Of a stretch of DNA of 29,347 nucleotides, positions 14,064-22,947 are shown in pieces. Under the pieces are notes generated by a model that saw only the letters and a program-made list of their open reading frames with translations, had not been told where the DNA came from and made no database searches. Each line of letters starts with the position of its first letter. Positions within the stretch are counted from its first letter, which is position 1. The stretch spans positions 1-29,347 of the forward strand of contig JAYELZ010000265.1 in assembly GCA_034717835.1 (NCBI GenBank). The letters are read 5' to 3'. Made by a program: the position numbers and the translations under genes. The DNA is from G713 sp034717835 (GTDB lineage: Bacteria; Chloroflexota; Anaerolineae; B4-G1; SLSP01).

Positions 14064-14969
14064 ATGCAGAAAGCCATTCACGGAGTATTCGTTCCAGAGG
14101 AGGTAACCCCCTTCTTTTTAGTCGAAATCCCGGTTACCTCCTCACCGCTTGCCAGCAGGTTACGCACGCTACAACGTGAATACCTGCAAAAGTCACCGTC
14201 CGTTCTTCTTCCAGAAATAACCACCCTGCGAGCTGCTGCCGTGCAGTTACAAGCTGACCATCTAGCCGCGATATTACGATTTTTCCAGGCTGATTTGCTC
14301 TATCGTCAAGAAAAACTAGCGGCGGCCCTCACGACAGTCAAATCTGCCCAAGTTGAATTCTCCCTGCAAGTCCCGCAGCTAGCTCGCTATCACGAGGCAC
14401 TAGTTCTTTATTTCACTGGTTTGCTTTATTATCTAGGGCGCCAACCGGATGCCTATCCATTTTTGGTAGCCGCCGTACAATCGTTAGAGGAAGTGCTCAC
14501 CTTTTGGAACTATCAGGGGGGGCATTCTAGCATTAGCCATTGCCAGCACTTGCGCTTGTGGATTAACGGTTTGCTGACTCTACAAGCTGAGTTTTATCAG
14601 ACAGAAGCATGTTTGATCATCCCTGTTTATGAATATCAGCCCTCGGACAAGGTGGAATTAGTTGGAGCAACTAGCGTCGCTCCAAATGAAATCCGGCCAT
14701 CCACCGAGGCCAACGCCCTTCCGCGTTCTCAGCCCGGTAAGACAGCTATACTTACTCTTACGGAACCGCCAGCCTGGTATTATTTTGCTTTGAGAATTCA
14801 ACCTGAAGCGTCGATTAACCACCAGCATAGTCTCAACGAGCTCCCGGCTCTGGCTCAACAGACAGCCACAAATTTCCACCGGGACGCCAGCGGTAAGGTT
14901 ACCCTAGTTTTTCCAACCGGGATCAGCTATGAGATCACCATGGGAGGGGCAGAAGAAGATGAACGCTGA
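14064..14969 (+). CDS. Helical-repeat protein of the SPFH operon, unknown family
   Basis: I do not recognise this 301-residue soluble protein. The N-terminal two thirds are alpha-helical with a TPR-like look (LQADHLAAILRFFQADLLYR, then EALVLYFTGLLYYLGRQPDA, then LVAAVQSLEEVLTFW). The last third is more extended, with a proline- and threonine-rich stretch and a closing strand pair (GKVTLVFPTG, YEITMGG). It has no signal peptide or membrane helix. It begins 12 bases after the second SPFH gene and its end overlaps the kinase start by 11 bases, so it is in the same transcript. A cytoplasmic adaptor for the SPFH pair is the simplest guess. A possible ribosome-binding site (agagtgag) is weak. Confidence 0.65.
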   Translation: MQKAIHGVFVPEEVTPFFLVEIPVTSSPLASRLRTLQREYLQKSPSVLLPEITTLRAAAVQLQADHLAAILRFFQADLLYRQEKLAAALTTVKSAQVEFSLQVPQLARYHEALVLYFTGLLYYLGRQPDAYPFLVAAVQSLEEVLTFWNYQGGHSSISHCQHLRLWINGLLTLQAEFYQTEACLIIPVYEYQPSDKVELVGATSVAPNEIRPSTEANALPRSQPGKTAILTLTEPPAWYYFALRIQPEASINHQHSLNELPALAQQTATNFHRDASGKVTLVFPTGISYEITMGGAEEDER

Positions 14970-15894
14970 AGGACATAACGTACTGATAATTGGAGCCGCC
15001 GGCTTGGACATTAAAGTTCAGCCAGAGGCACAGGCTATTGAAAGCGCACAATCCAATCCAGCGCATATCCATTGGAGTTGGGGGGGAGTGGCGCGCAATA
15101 TCGCTGAGAATCTAGGACGGTTAGGGGTGAATGTGCAATTTATCACTGCGGTAGGAGACGACGACTCTGGCGAAGAGCTGCTCTTGCAACTACATCAAGT
15201 GGGCGTCGAGACCAACGCCACTCTGGTCATCACCGGGCAAGAGACCGCTTCCTATGTCGAGATACTACATCATGATAAGCATCTGCTGGTAGCTTTTGAT
15301 GACATGCAAATTATCCGGGCTATCACCCCTGATTATCTGGCTCATTATCAGTACCTCTTTCAACAAACAGACCTAATCTGTTTAGATGCCAACCTCTCTT
15401 TAGGCGCGTTCCGACTGATTTTCAAGTTGGCCCAGCGTTACGCAATCCCGGTTTGTGCCGACCCTACCACGGCTGCTCTGGCCCCGCGCCTACATCCTTT
15501 TCTTTCCCAGATCGCGGCTTTAACTCCCAACCGCCAGGAAGCAGAAGCTCTCTTAAATAGAGAACTCGCCACTCCCGAAGGTATCCTCCAAGGTGCGCGA
15601 GATTTAGCCTACAAGGGCGTGGAGTTGGCTATCATTACCCAGGGTGCCGAGGGGCTTTCCTACGCCACGGCTGAAGAAAGTGGTCGCTTGCCGCCCTTTG
15701 ACGCGCGGGTGGTGGATCCCACCGGTACCGGAGATGCGCTCACGGCCGCGGTGGCGTATGGCCTGCTGGAGGAGCTTCCCCCCACCGAAGCGGCACAACT
15801 AGGTTTGGCGGCCGCAGCTCAGACCATTCATTGCGCCGAAACCGTTTGCCCGTATATCACACTAGAAAGTCTTTACGATCAACTGGTGGTCTAA
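14959..15894 (+). CDS. psuK: PfkB-family sugar kinase, probable pseudouridine kinase
   Basis: This is a ribokinase-fold kinase of 311 residues. Both PfkB signatures are visible: GGVARNIAENLGRLG (42-56) and DPTGTGDALTAA (253-264) with D259 as the catalytic base. The N-terminal IIGAAGLDIKVQ, the SNPAHIHWSWGG segment, the VAFDDMQI stretch, LICLDANLS, and TPNRQEAEAL resemble E. coli PsuK closely enough to suggest it phosphorylates pseudouridine for breakdown to uracil and ribose-5-phosphate. The partner glycosidase psuG is not in the window, so an adenosine- or ribose-type kinase remains possible. The ATG is chosen because it begins the conserved core and has ggaggggc about 10 bases upstream; it overlaps the previous gene by 11 bases. 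Confidence 0.75.
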   Translation: MNAEGHNVLIIGAAGLDIKVQPEAQAIESAQSNPAHIHWSWGGVARNIAENLGRLGVNVQFITAVGDDDSGEELLLQLHQVGVETNATLVITGQETASYVEILHHDKHLLVAFDDMQIIRAITPDYLAHYQYLFQQTDLICLDANLSLGAFRLIFKLAQRYAIPVCADPTTAALAPRLHPFLSQIAALTPNRQEAEALLNRELATPEGILQGARDLAYKGVELAIITQGAEGLSYATAEESGRLPPFDARVVDPTGTGDALTAAVAYGLLEELPPTEAAQLGLAAAAQTIHCAETVCPYITLESLYDQLVV

Positions 15895-15909
15895 GTCTGG
15901 TTTTTAGCT

Positions 15910-16416
15910 ATGGTCACTTTGAAGGTCGCTCAAATTAAGAAGCTACTTGGCCTCCAACCGCACCCGGAGGGTGGATATTTTGCGCCGACCTATCGCTCTA
16001 CCATCACCATCCCGTCCACTGCTCTTTCCGCGCGTTACCTCTCTCCGCGTGTGTGCGGGACGTCCATCTATTATCTGTTGACTACGGATAGTTGTTCACG
16101 ATTACACCGCCTAAAATCCGATGAGATTTTCCACTTCTATTGGGGAGACCCGGTAGAGATGCTGCTCCTCTCTCCCGATGGAACCGGGAAAAAGGTCTAC
16201 TTAGGGTTAGACTTACTGGGCGGTATGCGTCCTCAAATATGTGTACCGCATGGCAGCTGGCAAGGCTCGCGCCTGCATGAGCCGCAAATCGGCTTTGCGC
16301 TATTGGGCTGTACCGTGGCGCCCGGCTTTGAGTACGCGGATTTTGAGTTGGGAGAGCGGGAACCGTTGGTGGCGCGTTATCCGCAATTTGCAGCGCAGAT
16401 CAGAGCACTCACGTAG
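15910..16416 (+). CDS. DUF985/cupin_5 family protein
   Basis: The 168-residue protein has the family's opening LGLQPHPEGGYFAPTYRS (14-31), then SIYYLLTTDSCSRLHRLKSDEIFHFYWGDP, VPHGSWQGSRLHEP and a closing TVAPGFEYADFELGEREPL. These are the marks of the DUF985 double-stranded beta-helix (yeast YML079W-like). The fold is a sugar-epimerase-like cupin, but no reaction is established for the family. The HR-x(5)-E and PHGSWQ positions line the cupin pocket. It starts 15 bases after the kinase stop in the same direction and lacks a clear ribosome-binding site, so it may be read through from the upstream operon. Confidence 0.9.
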   Translation: MVTLKVAQIKKLLGLQPHPEGGYFAPTYRSTITIPSTALSARYLSPRVCGTSIYYLLTTDSCSRLHRLKSDEIFHFYWGDPVEMLLLSPDGTGKKVYLGLDLLGGMRPQICVPHGSWQGSRLHEPQIGFALLGCTVAPGFEYADFELGEREPLVARYPQFAAQIRALT

Positions 16417-16503
16417 CCCCTCAGTGCCTGAAGTTGTAGCTTCCATCGCTACCTTCGCGGGATGCCAAGGACTGGGTATCTCCGAGCCCCCATAAACTTA
16501 TGG

Positions 16504-16509
16504 TATAAT
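16504..16509 (+). promoter_or_regulatory. Extended -10 promoter for a leaderless LCP transcript
   Basis: TATAAT is preceded by TGG (TGn extended -10), and only seven bases separate it from the ATG of the LCP gene. Transcription would start at or next to the ATG. No good -35 lies 17 bases upstream and no Shine-Dalgarno is present. Confidence 0.7.
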
Positions 16510-16516
16510 TCCTCGC

Positions 16517-17884
16517 ATGGCTAAAAACAGATCCCCACAAGCCGCCTTCTGGGTGCGCAGCGGGTTAATTTTAATCTATTTGCTGATTCTCGTGGTAGCT
16601 AATCTAACCACCTTCACCAGGGTGCGAGAAATGGCGGCCCGCTCGGAGATGCTCCCCATTTTCACCACGGGACATAAAGGCCCCAGTGCTAATGTGGAGT
16701 ACGAAGAAGGTGAAACCCTGCCTACTTGGACTGGCAACGAGCGTCTTTCTGTGTTGCTCTTAGGCATTGATGAGCGCGCGCAATGGGATGACGAGGCTTG
16801 GCGTACAGATACCATGATCGTCCTAACGCTAGACCCGGTGACGTTACAGGCCGGCGTGCTCTCCATCCCCCGCGATATTTGGGTCGAGATTCCCGGTTAC
16901 CAATCCAATCGCATCAACACGGCGCACTACATCGGACAGATTGATGATTATCCCGGCGGCGGCCCGGCCCTAGCTATGGAGACAGTGGCACAGAATCTAG
17001 GCATTGAGCTGGAGCATTATGTCCGAGTCAACTTTCAGGCTTTCATTGATATCATCAATGAGATTGGCGGCATTGATGTTTACGTCGAGGAAACCATTGA
17101 CGATCCCTCTTACCCCGATGCCAATTATGGTTTTGACCCTCTCTACATCGAGGCCGGGCAGCATAACTTTGATGGCGCGACGGCGCTCAAGTATGCACGC
17201 ACGCGGCACTCCGGGCATGGGGATTTCGACCGCGCTCGGCGTCAGCAGCAGGTGATGTTGGCCGCGCTGGACAAGGTGATGCAGCCGGCCACCTTGAGCA
17301 AGTTGATAGCCAGTGCCCCGGAGCTCTACGCCATGGTGGAATCTTCCATCGATACCGATTTCAAGTTAGATCAGATAATCGCTCTAGCGGGGTTGGCTAG
17401 CCACATTGACCGCGATGAGATCCGGTTCGCAGTGGTGGATGAGAGTTGCACAGAGAGCTGGACTACCCCTGATGGCTCTATGGTATTAGTTCCTATCCGT
17501 GAGCGGATGCGCCAAAAACGGGATTACATTTTTGGGATCGGCCCTGAACCTGGTGCTGCCAGCGACTCGGAAGAAGAAACCGCCACGCTCTCAATACTCA
17601 ACGGCACGGTGACGCCCGGGTTAGCGGGCGCCACCAGGGAATATCTACATCAGCATGACGTGCAGGTTGCCAACTACGCTAACGCAGACCGGCAAGATTA
17701 CGCCGAATCGATAATTATTCTCAACCGCGCTAAGCCAGTATTGGCCCAACGTCTCGTGGAATTGTTGAGTGTGCCGCAATCCGCCATCGTCAATGGAGAT
17801 AACCCCACTGCGGAATATGATATTATCGCCATTTTGGGACAAGATTACGCGGAACGGGTCTCCTCAGAGCAGTCTGGTAACTGA
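16517..17884 (+). CDS. LytR-CpsA-Psr (LCP) family protein with LytR_C domain
   Basis: LCP enzymes transfer undecaprenyl-linked glycopolymers onto peptidoglycan or another acceptor, outside the membrane. The 455-residue protein has one N-terminal membrane anchor (about 13-33) and the LCP domain (77-255), with the key residues visible: LLGIDER (81-87), RTDTM (96-100), SIPRD (116-120) and YARTRHSGHGDFDRARRQQ (227-245). The arginines and aspartates of these motifs bind the pyrophosphate-lipid head group. A C-terminal LytR_C domain (about 365-455, ATLSILNGT onward) is present. A TATAAT sits 7 bases before the ATG and no ribosome-binding site is visible, so the mRNA is probably leaderless. It probably attaches the polymer made by the TagO- and ligase-like genes downstream. 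Confidence 0.93.
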   Translation: MAKNRSPQAAFWVRSGLILIYLLILVVANLTTFTRVREMAARSEMLPIFTTGHKGPSANVEYEEGETLPTWTGNERLSVLLLGIDERAQWDDEAWRTDTMIVLTLDPVTLQAGVLSIPRDIWVEIPGYQSNRINTAHYIGQIDDYPGGGPALAMETVAQNLGIELEHYVRVNFQAFIDIINEIGGIDVYVEETIDDPSYPDANYGFDPLYIEAGQHNFDGATALKYARTRHSGHGDFDRARRQQQVMLAALDKVMQPATLSKLIASAPELYAMVESSIDTDFKLDQIIALAGLASHIDRDEIRFAVVDESCTESWTTPDGSMVLVPIRERMRQKRDYIFGIGPEPGAASDSEEETATLSILNGTVTPGLAGATREYLHQHDVQVANYANADRQDYAESIIILNRAKPVLAQRLVELLSVPQSAIVNGDNPTAEYDIIAILGQDYAERVSSEQSGN

Positions 17885-17894
17885 AAAAACTAGC

Positions 17895-17967
17895 TCACCA
17901 TGGAGACCCAGAGAACACGGAGAAAAAATAAAAAAAACTCGGTGCTCTCCGGGCCGCCAAGGTGAAA
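17895..17967. repeat. Imperfect inverted repeat (copy 4)
   Basis: The left arm is ccatggagacccagagaaca and the right arm is ggtgctctccgggccgccaa, around an A-rich centre. It lies between the LCP gene and the glycerate kinase gene and could act as a weak terminator. Confidence 0.6.
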
Positions 17968-17998
17968 TCTTTCTTGCTCCTCGGGCTAAGGAGTCCCC

Positions 17999-19354
17999 AT
18001 GCTACGCAATGATCTAAAAGAGATACGGCAAGCGGCTCTGCGCGCGGTTGATCCTGCAGCGGCAGTACGTCGCCACCTCCAAATAGTTGAGGGGGAATTA
18101 CGTGTCGCGGGAGAGAGTTGGCCGCTGGCAGAGTTGGAACGAGTCCTGCTCCTCAGTGCCGGCAAGGCCGCGGTGCCAATGACTAAGGCAGTGTTGGAAT
18201 TGCTAGGCGCACATCTGGATGTGGGCATTGTGGTGACTAAATACGAGCACGCCACCGGCGTCACGTTGCCGGAGCGAGTACAAGTCATCGAAGCCGGGCA
18301 TCCCGTCCCCGATGAGGCTGGCCGCCGTGGAGCCGCCGCGATGTTAGAATTGCTGGCGGGCAGTTCCCCCCGCGATTTGGTGCTGGTATTGCTCTCCGGT
18401 GGTGGTTCCGCCTTGCTGCCCTTGCCCGTCCCCGGGGTGACGCTGCCAGAACTACAGGCCACCACGGAATTGCTCTTGCGTTCTGGGGTCACGATAACCG
18501 AGCTCAACGCGGTGCGCAAGCACCTTTCGCGTCTCAAGGGTGGGCAGTTAGCACGCGCGGCGGCTCCTGCGCCGCTGGCCGCTCTAATTCTCTCAGACGT
18601 GGTGGGCGATTCGCTAGACGTCATCGCCTCTGGCCCGACTGTGCCGGATCCCACCACTTATGCCGCTGCCTGGGCCGTGTTGGGACGGTACGGGTTACAG
18701 TCAGAGGTGCCCGCAGCGGTGCGCCTGCACTTGCGCGCTGGATTAGCGGGAGAACGACCAGAAACTCCCAAACCAGGCGCGGCGCTCTTTGAGCGAGTAT
18801 ATAATCAACTTATCGGCTCCAACCGGCAGGCTGCGCTGGCGGCGGTAGAGCAGGCGCGTGAATTAGGCTATCAGGCTCTCTTGCTGACAACGTTTATAGA
18901 GGGCGAAGCGCGCGAAGTAGCGCGAGTAGCGGCCGCGCTGGCTAAAGGCAGCCGGCGCCATGGCGATCCGCTCGCTCCGCCGGCTTGTTTAGTCTGGGGT
19001 GGTGAGACGACGGTGACGGTACGCGGAACGGGCAAAGGCGGGCGCAACCAAGAATTGGCCCTGGCTGCGGCGCAAGCGCTGGCCGGCTGGGAAGATATCG
19101 CCGTCATGGCCCTGGCCACGGACGGCACCGATGGCCCTACCGACGCAGCTGGCGCGGTGATCAATGGTTCCACGGTGCGGCGCGCACGTGAATTGGGCCT
19201 GGATCCGCAAGCTGCACTGGATCAAAATAACGCCTATCCGCTCCTGGCAGCCACCGGCGACTTGCTCCGCCTGGGCCCGACGGGAACCAACGTCAATGAT
19301 CTCTTGGTCATTCTGATAGGGCCAGAAGCTCCAGCCGCTAAGCTGAATAACTGA
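17999..19354 (+). CDS. Glycerate 2-kinase (MOFRL/GckA type)
   Basis: This enzyme phosphorylates D-glycerate to 2-phosphoglycerate with ATP, linking glyoxylate, serine or sugar-acid breakdown to lower glycolysis. The 451-residue length fits the DUF4147/MOFRL family. Visible motifs are SAGKAA (early), LLSGGGSALLPLP (131-143), NAVRKHLSRLKGGQ, LILSDVVGDSLDVIASGPTV and, in the MOFRL part, GKGGRNQELAL (345-355) and ATDGTDGPTDAAG (373-385). aaggag lies 5 bases before the ATG. It is flanked on both sides by inverted-repeat elements and is not obviously co-transcribed with the envelope genes around it. Two-domain architecture and all family motifs are intact. Confidence 0.93.
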   Translation: MLRNDLKEIRQAALRAVDPAAAVRRHLQIVEGELRVAGESWPLAELERVLLLSAGKAAVPMTKAVLELLGAHLDVGIVVTKYEHATGVTLPERVQVIEAGHPVPDEAGRRGAAAMLELLAGSSPRDLVLVLLSGGGSALLPLPVPGVTLPELQATTELLLRSGVTITELNAVRKHLSRLKGGQLARAAAPAPLAALILSDVVGDSLDVIASGPTVPDPTTYAAAWAVLGRYGLQSEVPAAVRLHLRAGLAGERPETPKPGAALFERVYNQLIGSNRQAALAAVEQARELGYQALLLTTFIEGEAREVARVAAALAKGSRRHGDPLAPPACLVWGGETTVTVRGTGKGGRNQELALAAAQALAGWEDIAVMALATDGTDGPTDAAGAVINGSTVRRARELGLDPQAALDQNNAYPLLAATGDLLRLGPTGTNVNDLLVILIGPEAPAAKLNN

Positions 19355-19365
19355 AAAGCAAAGAT

Positions 19366-19420
19366 TTCACCGCAGAGACGCGGGGCGCATAGATATTTAT
19401 TGTTTTCTTAGCGGAGAGAT
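19366..19420. repeat. Degenerate inverted repeat (copy 5)
   Basis: The left arm tttcaccgcagagacgcg is a very clean family arm; the right side (ttcttagcggagagatg) is degraded. It sits just after the glycerate kinase stop codon. Confidence 0.55.
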
Positions 19421-19529
19421 GTCTTTTTTCAGCAGGTAGCCTTGCCAGGAATATCTTGTTTTTCTGTCTGGCTACGGTATCATAGTGAGGTTATTTGCTA
19501 ACAACTTGTTGTAGGAGGAAAGGAACCAA

Positions 19530-22500
19530 ATGAAAAATGCGAAAGTAGCTGCGTTGGCCTCCAAACTTAGTCTTTTTTGTGATAGTGCATTAGAAGCCGG
19601 TTGGTTGATCGGGATTATCATCACCCCGGTCTTTTTTAATGTCTATTCGAGCCGGGTCTTTGAACCGGATAAATTAACCTCACTTCGCTCGTTGGCGGTG
19701 GTGATGGCGGTTCTCTGGCTGGTCCGTTTCTTGGAAGAGATACTGCAGAAACAGCAACCGCTCCGCTTCTCCTGGCGCACGCCATTGGTACTCCCGGCAC
19801 TTTTGACAATGGTGCTCTATATTGTCAGTTCGATTTTCTCTTTAGTGCCCTACACGAGTTTCGTCGGTTCCTACCAACGATTACAAGGAACTTTTACTCT
19901 CTTTGGCTATCTGGTGCTCTTTTTTGCCATCCTGACCAGTCTGCGGACCCGCGCCCAGTTGAGTCGGTTATTTACGACACTGATTTTGAGTAGTTTACCC
20001 GTCGCGCTCTACGGTATCGTCCAACATAATGGCTTAGACCCGCTGCCCTGGGCCGGAAATGTGCAAACTCGCGTGGCCTCCAATATGGGGAACGCTATTT
20101 TTGTGGCCGCCTATCTGATTATGATTGTGCCGCTAACTGCCATGCGGATTGTGGAGAGCTTCCGCGATATTATGTCCCGCGAGAAGGCACGCATTAGCGA
20201 TATTTTGCGGGCTTCCAGCTACATCTTCATCGTGGCGGTGCAGCTGCTCACCATCTGGTACTCACGCAGCCGTGGCCCCTGGTTGGGCATCATCACGGCA
20301 AGCTTTATCTTCCCCTATTTGATGTTTATCTTGCTTCAGCGGCGAGCTGTAGCAGAAACTACAGCGAAAAGTTCGTGGTGGCAGGATGTGCTACGTGGCG
20401 CGGGATTGGGGCTAGGATCGCTGGCCGTATCCGGGCTGTTACTGGGGTTAGGTTGGTTGGCGCTGCCCGGAGAGATGGGATTGTACGTGGGTGGCGGTTT
20501 GGCGTTGTTGGCCTTCGGTGGCATCTGGCTCTATTTTGTGGTGGAGCGTAAAGGGTGGCGTTGGCTTTGGATTGGCTGGTTCACGTTAGGATTGGTGGCG
20601 TCATTGGGCTTGTTAGCCATCAACCTGCCGGGGCCGTTGCATGAACGTGCGCGGACGATGGGTTCGGTGAGCCGGATGTCGCGTATGTTTGAATGGGAGG
20701 GAGGAACCGGCAAGGTGCGGGTCTTGATCTGGGAGGGCGCGTTGGACATGATCTCGATGCATGAACCGCTCACTTTTCCAGATGGCAGCCATGATTCCGC
20801 TAATTTCTTGCGCCCGCTGATTGGTTATGGCCCAGAGGCGATGTATGTGGGCTACAACAGCTTCTATCCACCCTTGTTGGGACATTATGAGTCGCGTACC
20901 GCGTCACCAGATCGCTCCCACAATGAGACGTTAGATTCGCTGGTGATCACCGGCCTCTTCGGTCTGGGCATCTACCTCTTGACTTTTGGCGCAGTATTCT
21001 ACTGGGGTTTTCGGTGGTTGGGTTTGCTGGAAACCCGCCGCCAGTTCTGGCTTTACGTGGGTCTGATGGCAGTCATCGCCAGCGCACTGATTATCTATTT
21101 CATAAGTATTGGGCATCTCTATTTCTTTGCTGTGGCGATTCCCTTGGGCTTTATCGCCGGCATAGGCCTCTATCTGACCTGGCAAGCTGGACGGCTCACC
21201 TGGCGCGGCGCGGAGGCGTTACCCGTAGATTGGCAATTGCACCCGCACGCGCTGCTACTGGTGGCAATTTTGGCGGCAATTTCGGGACATTTTATTGAGA
21301 TCAACTTCGGCATCTCCATTGCCGCGACGCGGACGATATTTTGGGTTCTGGGAGGGATGTTGGTGGTGTTAGGCTCGCAATGGTTGCCCGCTGAAGAGGT
21401 TGCCCGTGCGAAACACGCAGTGCAGAGTCGCAAACGCCAGCATCGCTCCCGGCCAACCCAGAAGGCGTGGCTCTGGCCGGTACTGACACTCAGTTTGGTG
21501 GCCGTCTTCTTGTTGAGCACGTTGGCTTACGATTTCATCACCAACCCCGACCGCTCGACGGACAGCTCCCAGGTTCTCTGGCAGTCTCTGACGACCATTT
21601 ACACGCAAGGGCGCACTTCCTACGGCGCCCTGATGATCTTTGTCTTCACGGGAGTTCTCTTTGGCGTGGTGGGATTATGCGAGCTGGATCGAGAGGAAAT
21701 GTTTTCAGAAGAACGCAACAAGCATTGGGGAATGGCGGTGCTTATCTACAGCGGCGTCACGTTGACTGGCTTGTTGCTCTTCGGCAGTAACATCGCTAGC
21801 TTCCACGCCCGTTTGCCTCAAATCCAAGTCCAGACGATTGAGGATGTGGTACAGGTGGCGATGACTCTGGCTGGAGTGTTGGGACATTACTACCTGTTGA
21901 TCTTCCTGTTGCTGATAGGCATGAGCTTGCTTCTAATGCGGGAATCTGTACTGCCGGCACGTTGGGCGGAACCTATCAGCTTACTAGTCTTGCCAGTACT
22001 GCTCCTCTTCGGCATTATCCTAATCCGCACTTATAGCTATGATCTAATCCGCGCGGATATCGTCTTTAAGCAGGGGAGTTCTTTCGCCAACCAGAGAGAG
22101 GCGAACCAGAAACAGATTGGGATCGCGCACTATAACCAGGCGATTGAATTGACGCCCCATGAAGATTATTATCGTCTCTTCCAGGGCAAAGCGCATCTCG
22201 AATTGGCGCAATCGTTGCCCCAGGATGTGGACGCGGCCCAGCGCGAGGCAGTCCTCAAGCAGACGGAGGCGGTGCTCCTGGAGGCGCGGGAAATTAACCC
22301 GCTGAACACGGATCATAGCGCGAACCTGGCGCGGTTCTACCGGAGTTGGGGCGCGAGCCTGTCGGATGCTACCCAGCGGGAGGAGCTGCTAGAGAAAGCG
22401 AGTACGAATTACCACCACGCGTTGACGCTCAGCCCTCACAATCCCATCCTCTGGAACGAGCTGGCTATTCTAAATGCGTTCGAGCTGCATGATCAGGAAG

Positions 22501-22940
22501 CCTTCACTGAGGCGATCTCCCAATCATTGGAGATTGATGCGGAATTTGAGCAAACTTGGATGACGTTGGGCGATGTGCGCTTGAATATCGATAAAGATAT
22601 GGAGGGGGCTATGGCAGCCTACCAACAAGCGTTAGAGATCCAGCCCCGGAATTGCACTGTCCGGCATACGCTAGGTTCCTTGCAAGTGCAGCAGAGTTTG
22701 TGGGCCAAGGTCGAAGAGACGCTAGTCCCAGCTGCTGAGTATTGCGCTACGAGTTCCAAGTTGTGGGACATGTACCGCTTGCTAGCCATCTCCTATTATT
22801 ACCAGGAGCGACCGGAGGAGGCGTTACAGCTAGCCCAACAAGCCTTGCCCCTGGCGCCAGAAGATCAGAGGGAAGTTGTGGAACAGTTGATTGCGGCCAT
22901 TCAACAACCGCTCCCCGTGCCGCCAGAATCGGAACCGTGA
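19530..22940 (+). CDS. O-antigen ligase/polymerase-like membrane protein with C-terminal TPRs
   Basis: This is a 1136-residue inner-membrane protein. About a dozen hydrophobic helices span residues 20-560, with further helices between about 650 and 850. The Wzy/WaaL-type periplasmic loop and following helix are recognisable (YNSFYPPLLGHYES near 448-461, then RSHNETLDSLVITGLFG about 461-477). The C-terminal 270 residues (from about 860) are tetratricopeptide repeats, including GIAHYNQAIELTPHEDYYRL and AYQQALEIQPRN. Such ligase-plus-TPR proteins are common in Chloroflexota and Cyanobacteria and are thought to polymerise or transfer surface glycans, or to glycosylate proteins. The acceptor cannot be told. 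aggaggaaagg lies a few bases before the ATG. The TagO-like gene follows after 7 bases. Confidence 0.85.
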   Translation: MKNAKVAALASKLSLFCDSALEAGWLIGIIITPVFFNVYSSRVFEPDKLTSLRSLAVVMAVLWLVRFLEEILQKQQPLRFSWRTPLVLPALLTMVLYIVSSIFSLVPYTSFVGSYQRLQGTFTLFGYLVLFFAILTSLRTRAQLSRLFTTLILSSLPVALYGIVQHNGLDPLPWAGNVQTRVASNMGNAIFVAAYLIMIVPLTAMRIVESFRDIMSREKARISDILRASSYIFIVAVQLLTIWYSRSRGPWLGIITASFIFPYLMFILLQRRAVAETTAKSSWWQDVLRGAGLGLGSLAVSGLLLGLGWLALPGEMGLYVGGGLALLAFGGIWLYFVVERKGWRWLWIGWFTLGLVASLGLLAINLPGPLHERARTMGSVSRMSRMFEWEGGTGKVRVLIWEGALDMISMHEPLTFPDGSHDSANFLRPLIGYGPEAMYVGYNSFYPPLLGHYESRTASPDRSHNETLDSLVITGLFGLGIYLLTFGAVFYWGFRWLGLLETRRQFWLYVGLMAVIASALIIYFISIGHLYFFAVAIPLGFIAGIGLYLTWQAGRLTWRGAEALPVDWQLHPHALLLVAILAAISGHFIEINFGISIAATRTIFWVLGGMLVVLGSQWLPAEEVARAKHAVQSRKRQHRSRPTQKAWLWPVLTLSLVAVFLLSTLAYDFITNPDRSTDSSQVLWQSLTTIYTQGRTSYGALMIFVFTGVLFGVVGLCELDREEMFSEERNKHWGMAVLIYSGVTLTGLLLFGSNIASFHARLPQIQVQTIEDVVQVAMTLAGVLGHYYLLIFLLLIGMSLLLMRESVLPARWAEPISLLVLPVLLLFGIILIRTYSYDLIRADIVFKQGSSFANQREANQKQIGIAHYNQAIELTPHEDYYRLFQGKAHLELAQSLPQDVDAAQREAVLKQTEAVLLEAREINPLNTDHSANLARFYRSWGASLSDATQREELLEKASTNYHHALTLSPHNPILWNELAILNAFELHDQEAFTEAISQSLEIDAEFEQTWMTLGDVRLNIDKDMEGAMAAYQQALEIQPRNCTVRHTLGSLQVQQSLWAKVEETLVPAAEYCATSSKLWDMYRLLAISYYYQERPEEALQLAQQALPLAPEDQREVVEQLIAAIQQPLPVPPESEP

Positions 22941-22947
22941 GGCCGGC

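Noticed and set aside
17986..18657. A 223-codon minus-strand frame across the glycerate kinase start
   Set aside because: The translation is Ser/Pro/Arg-rich without family pattern and is antisense to a clear enzyme.
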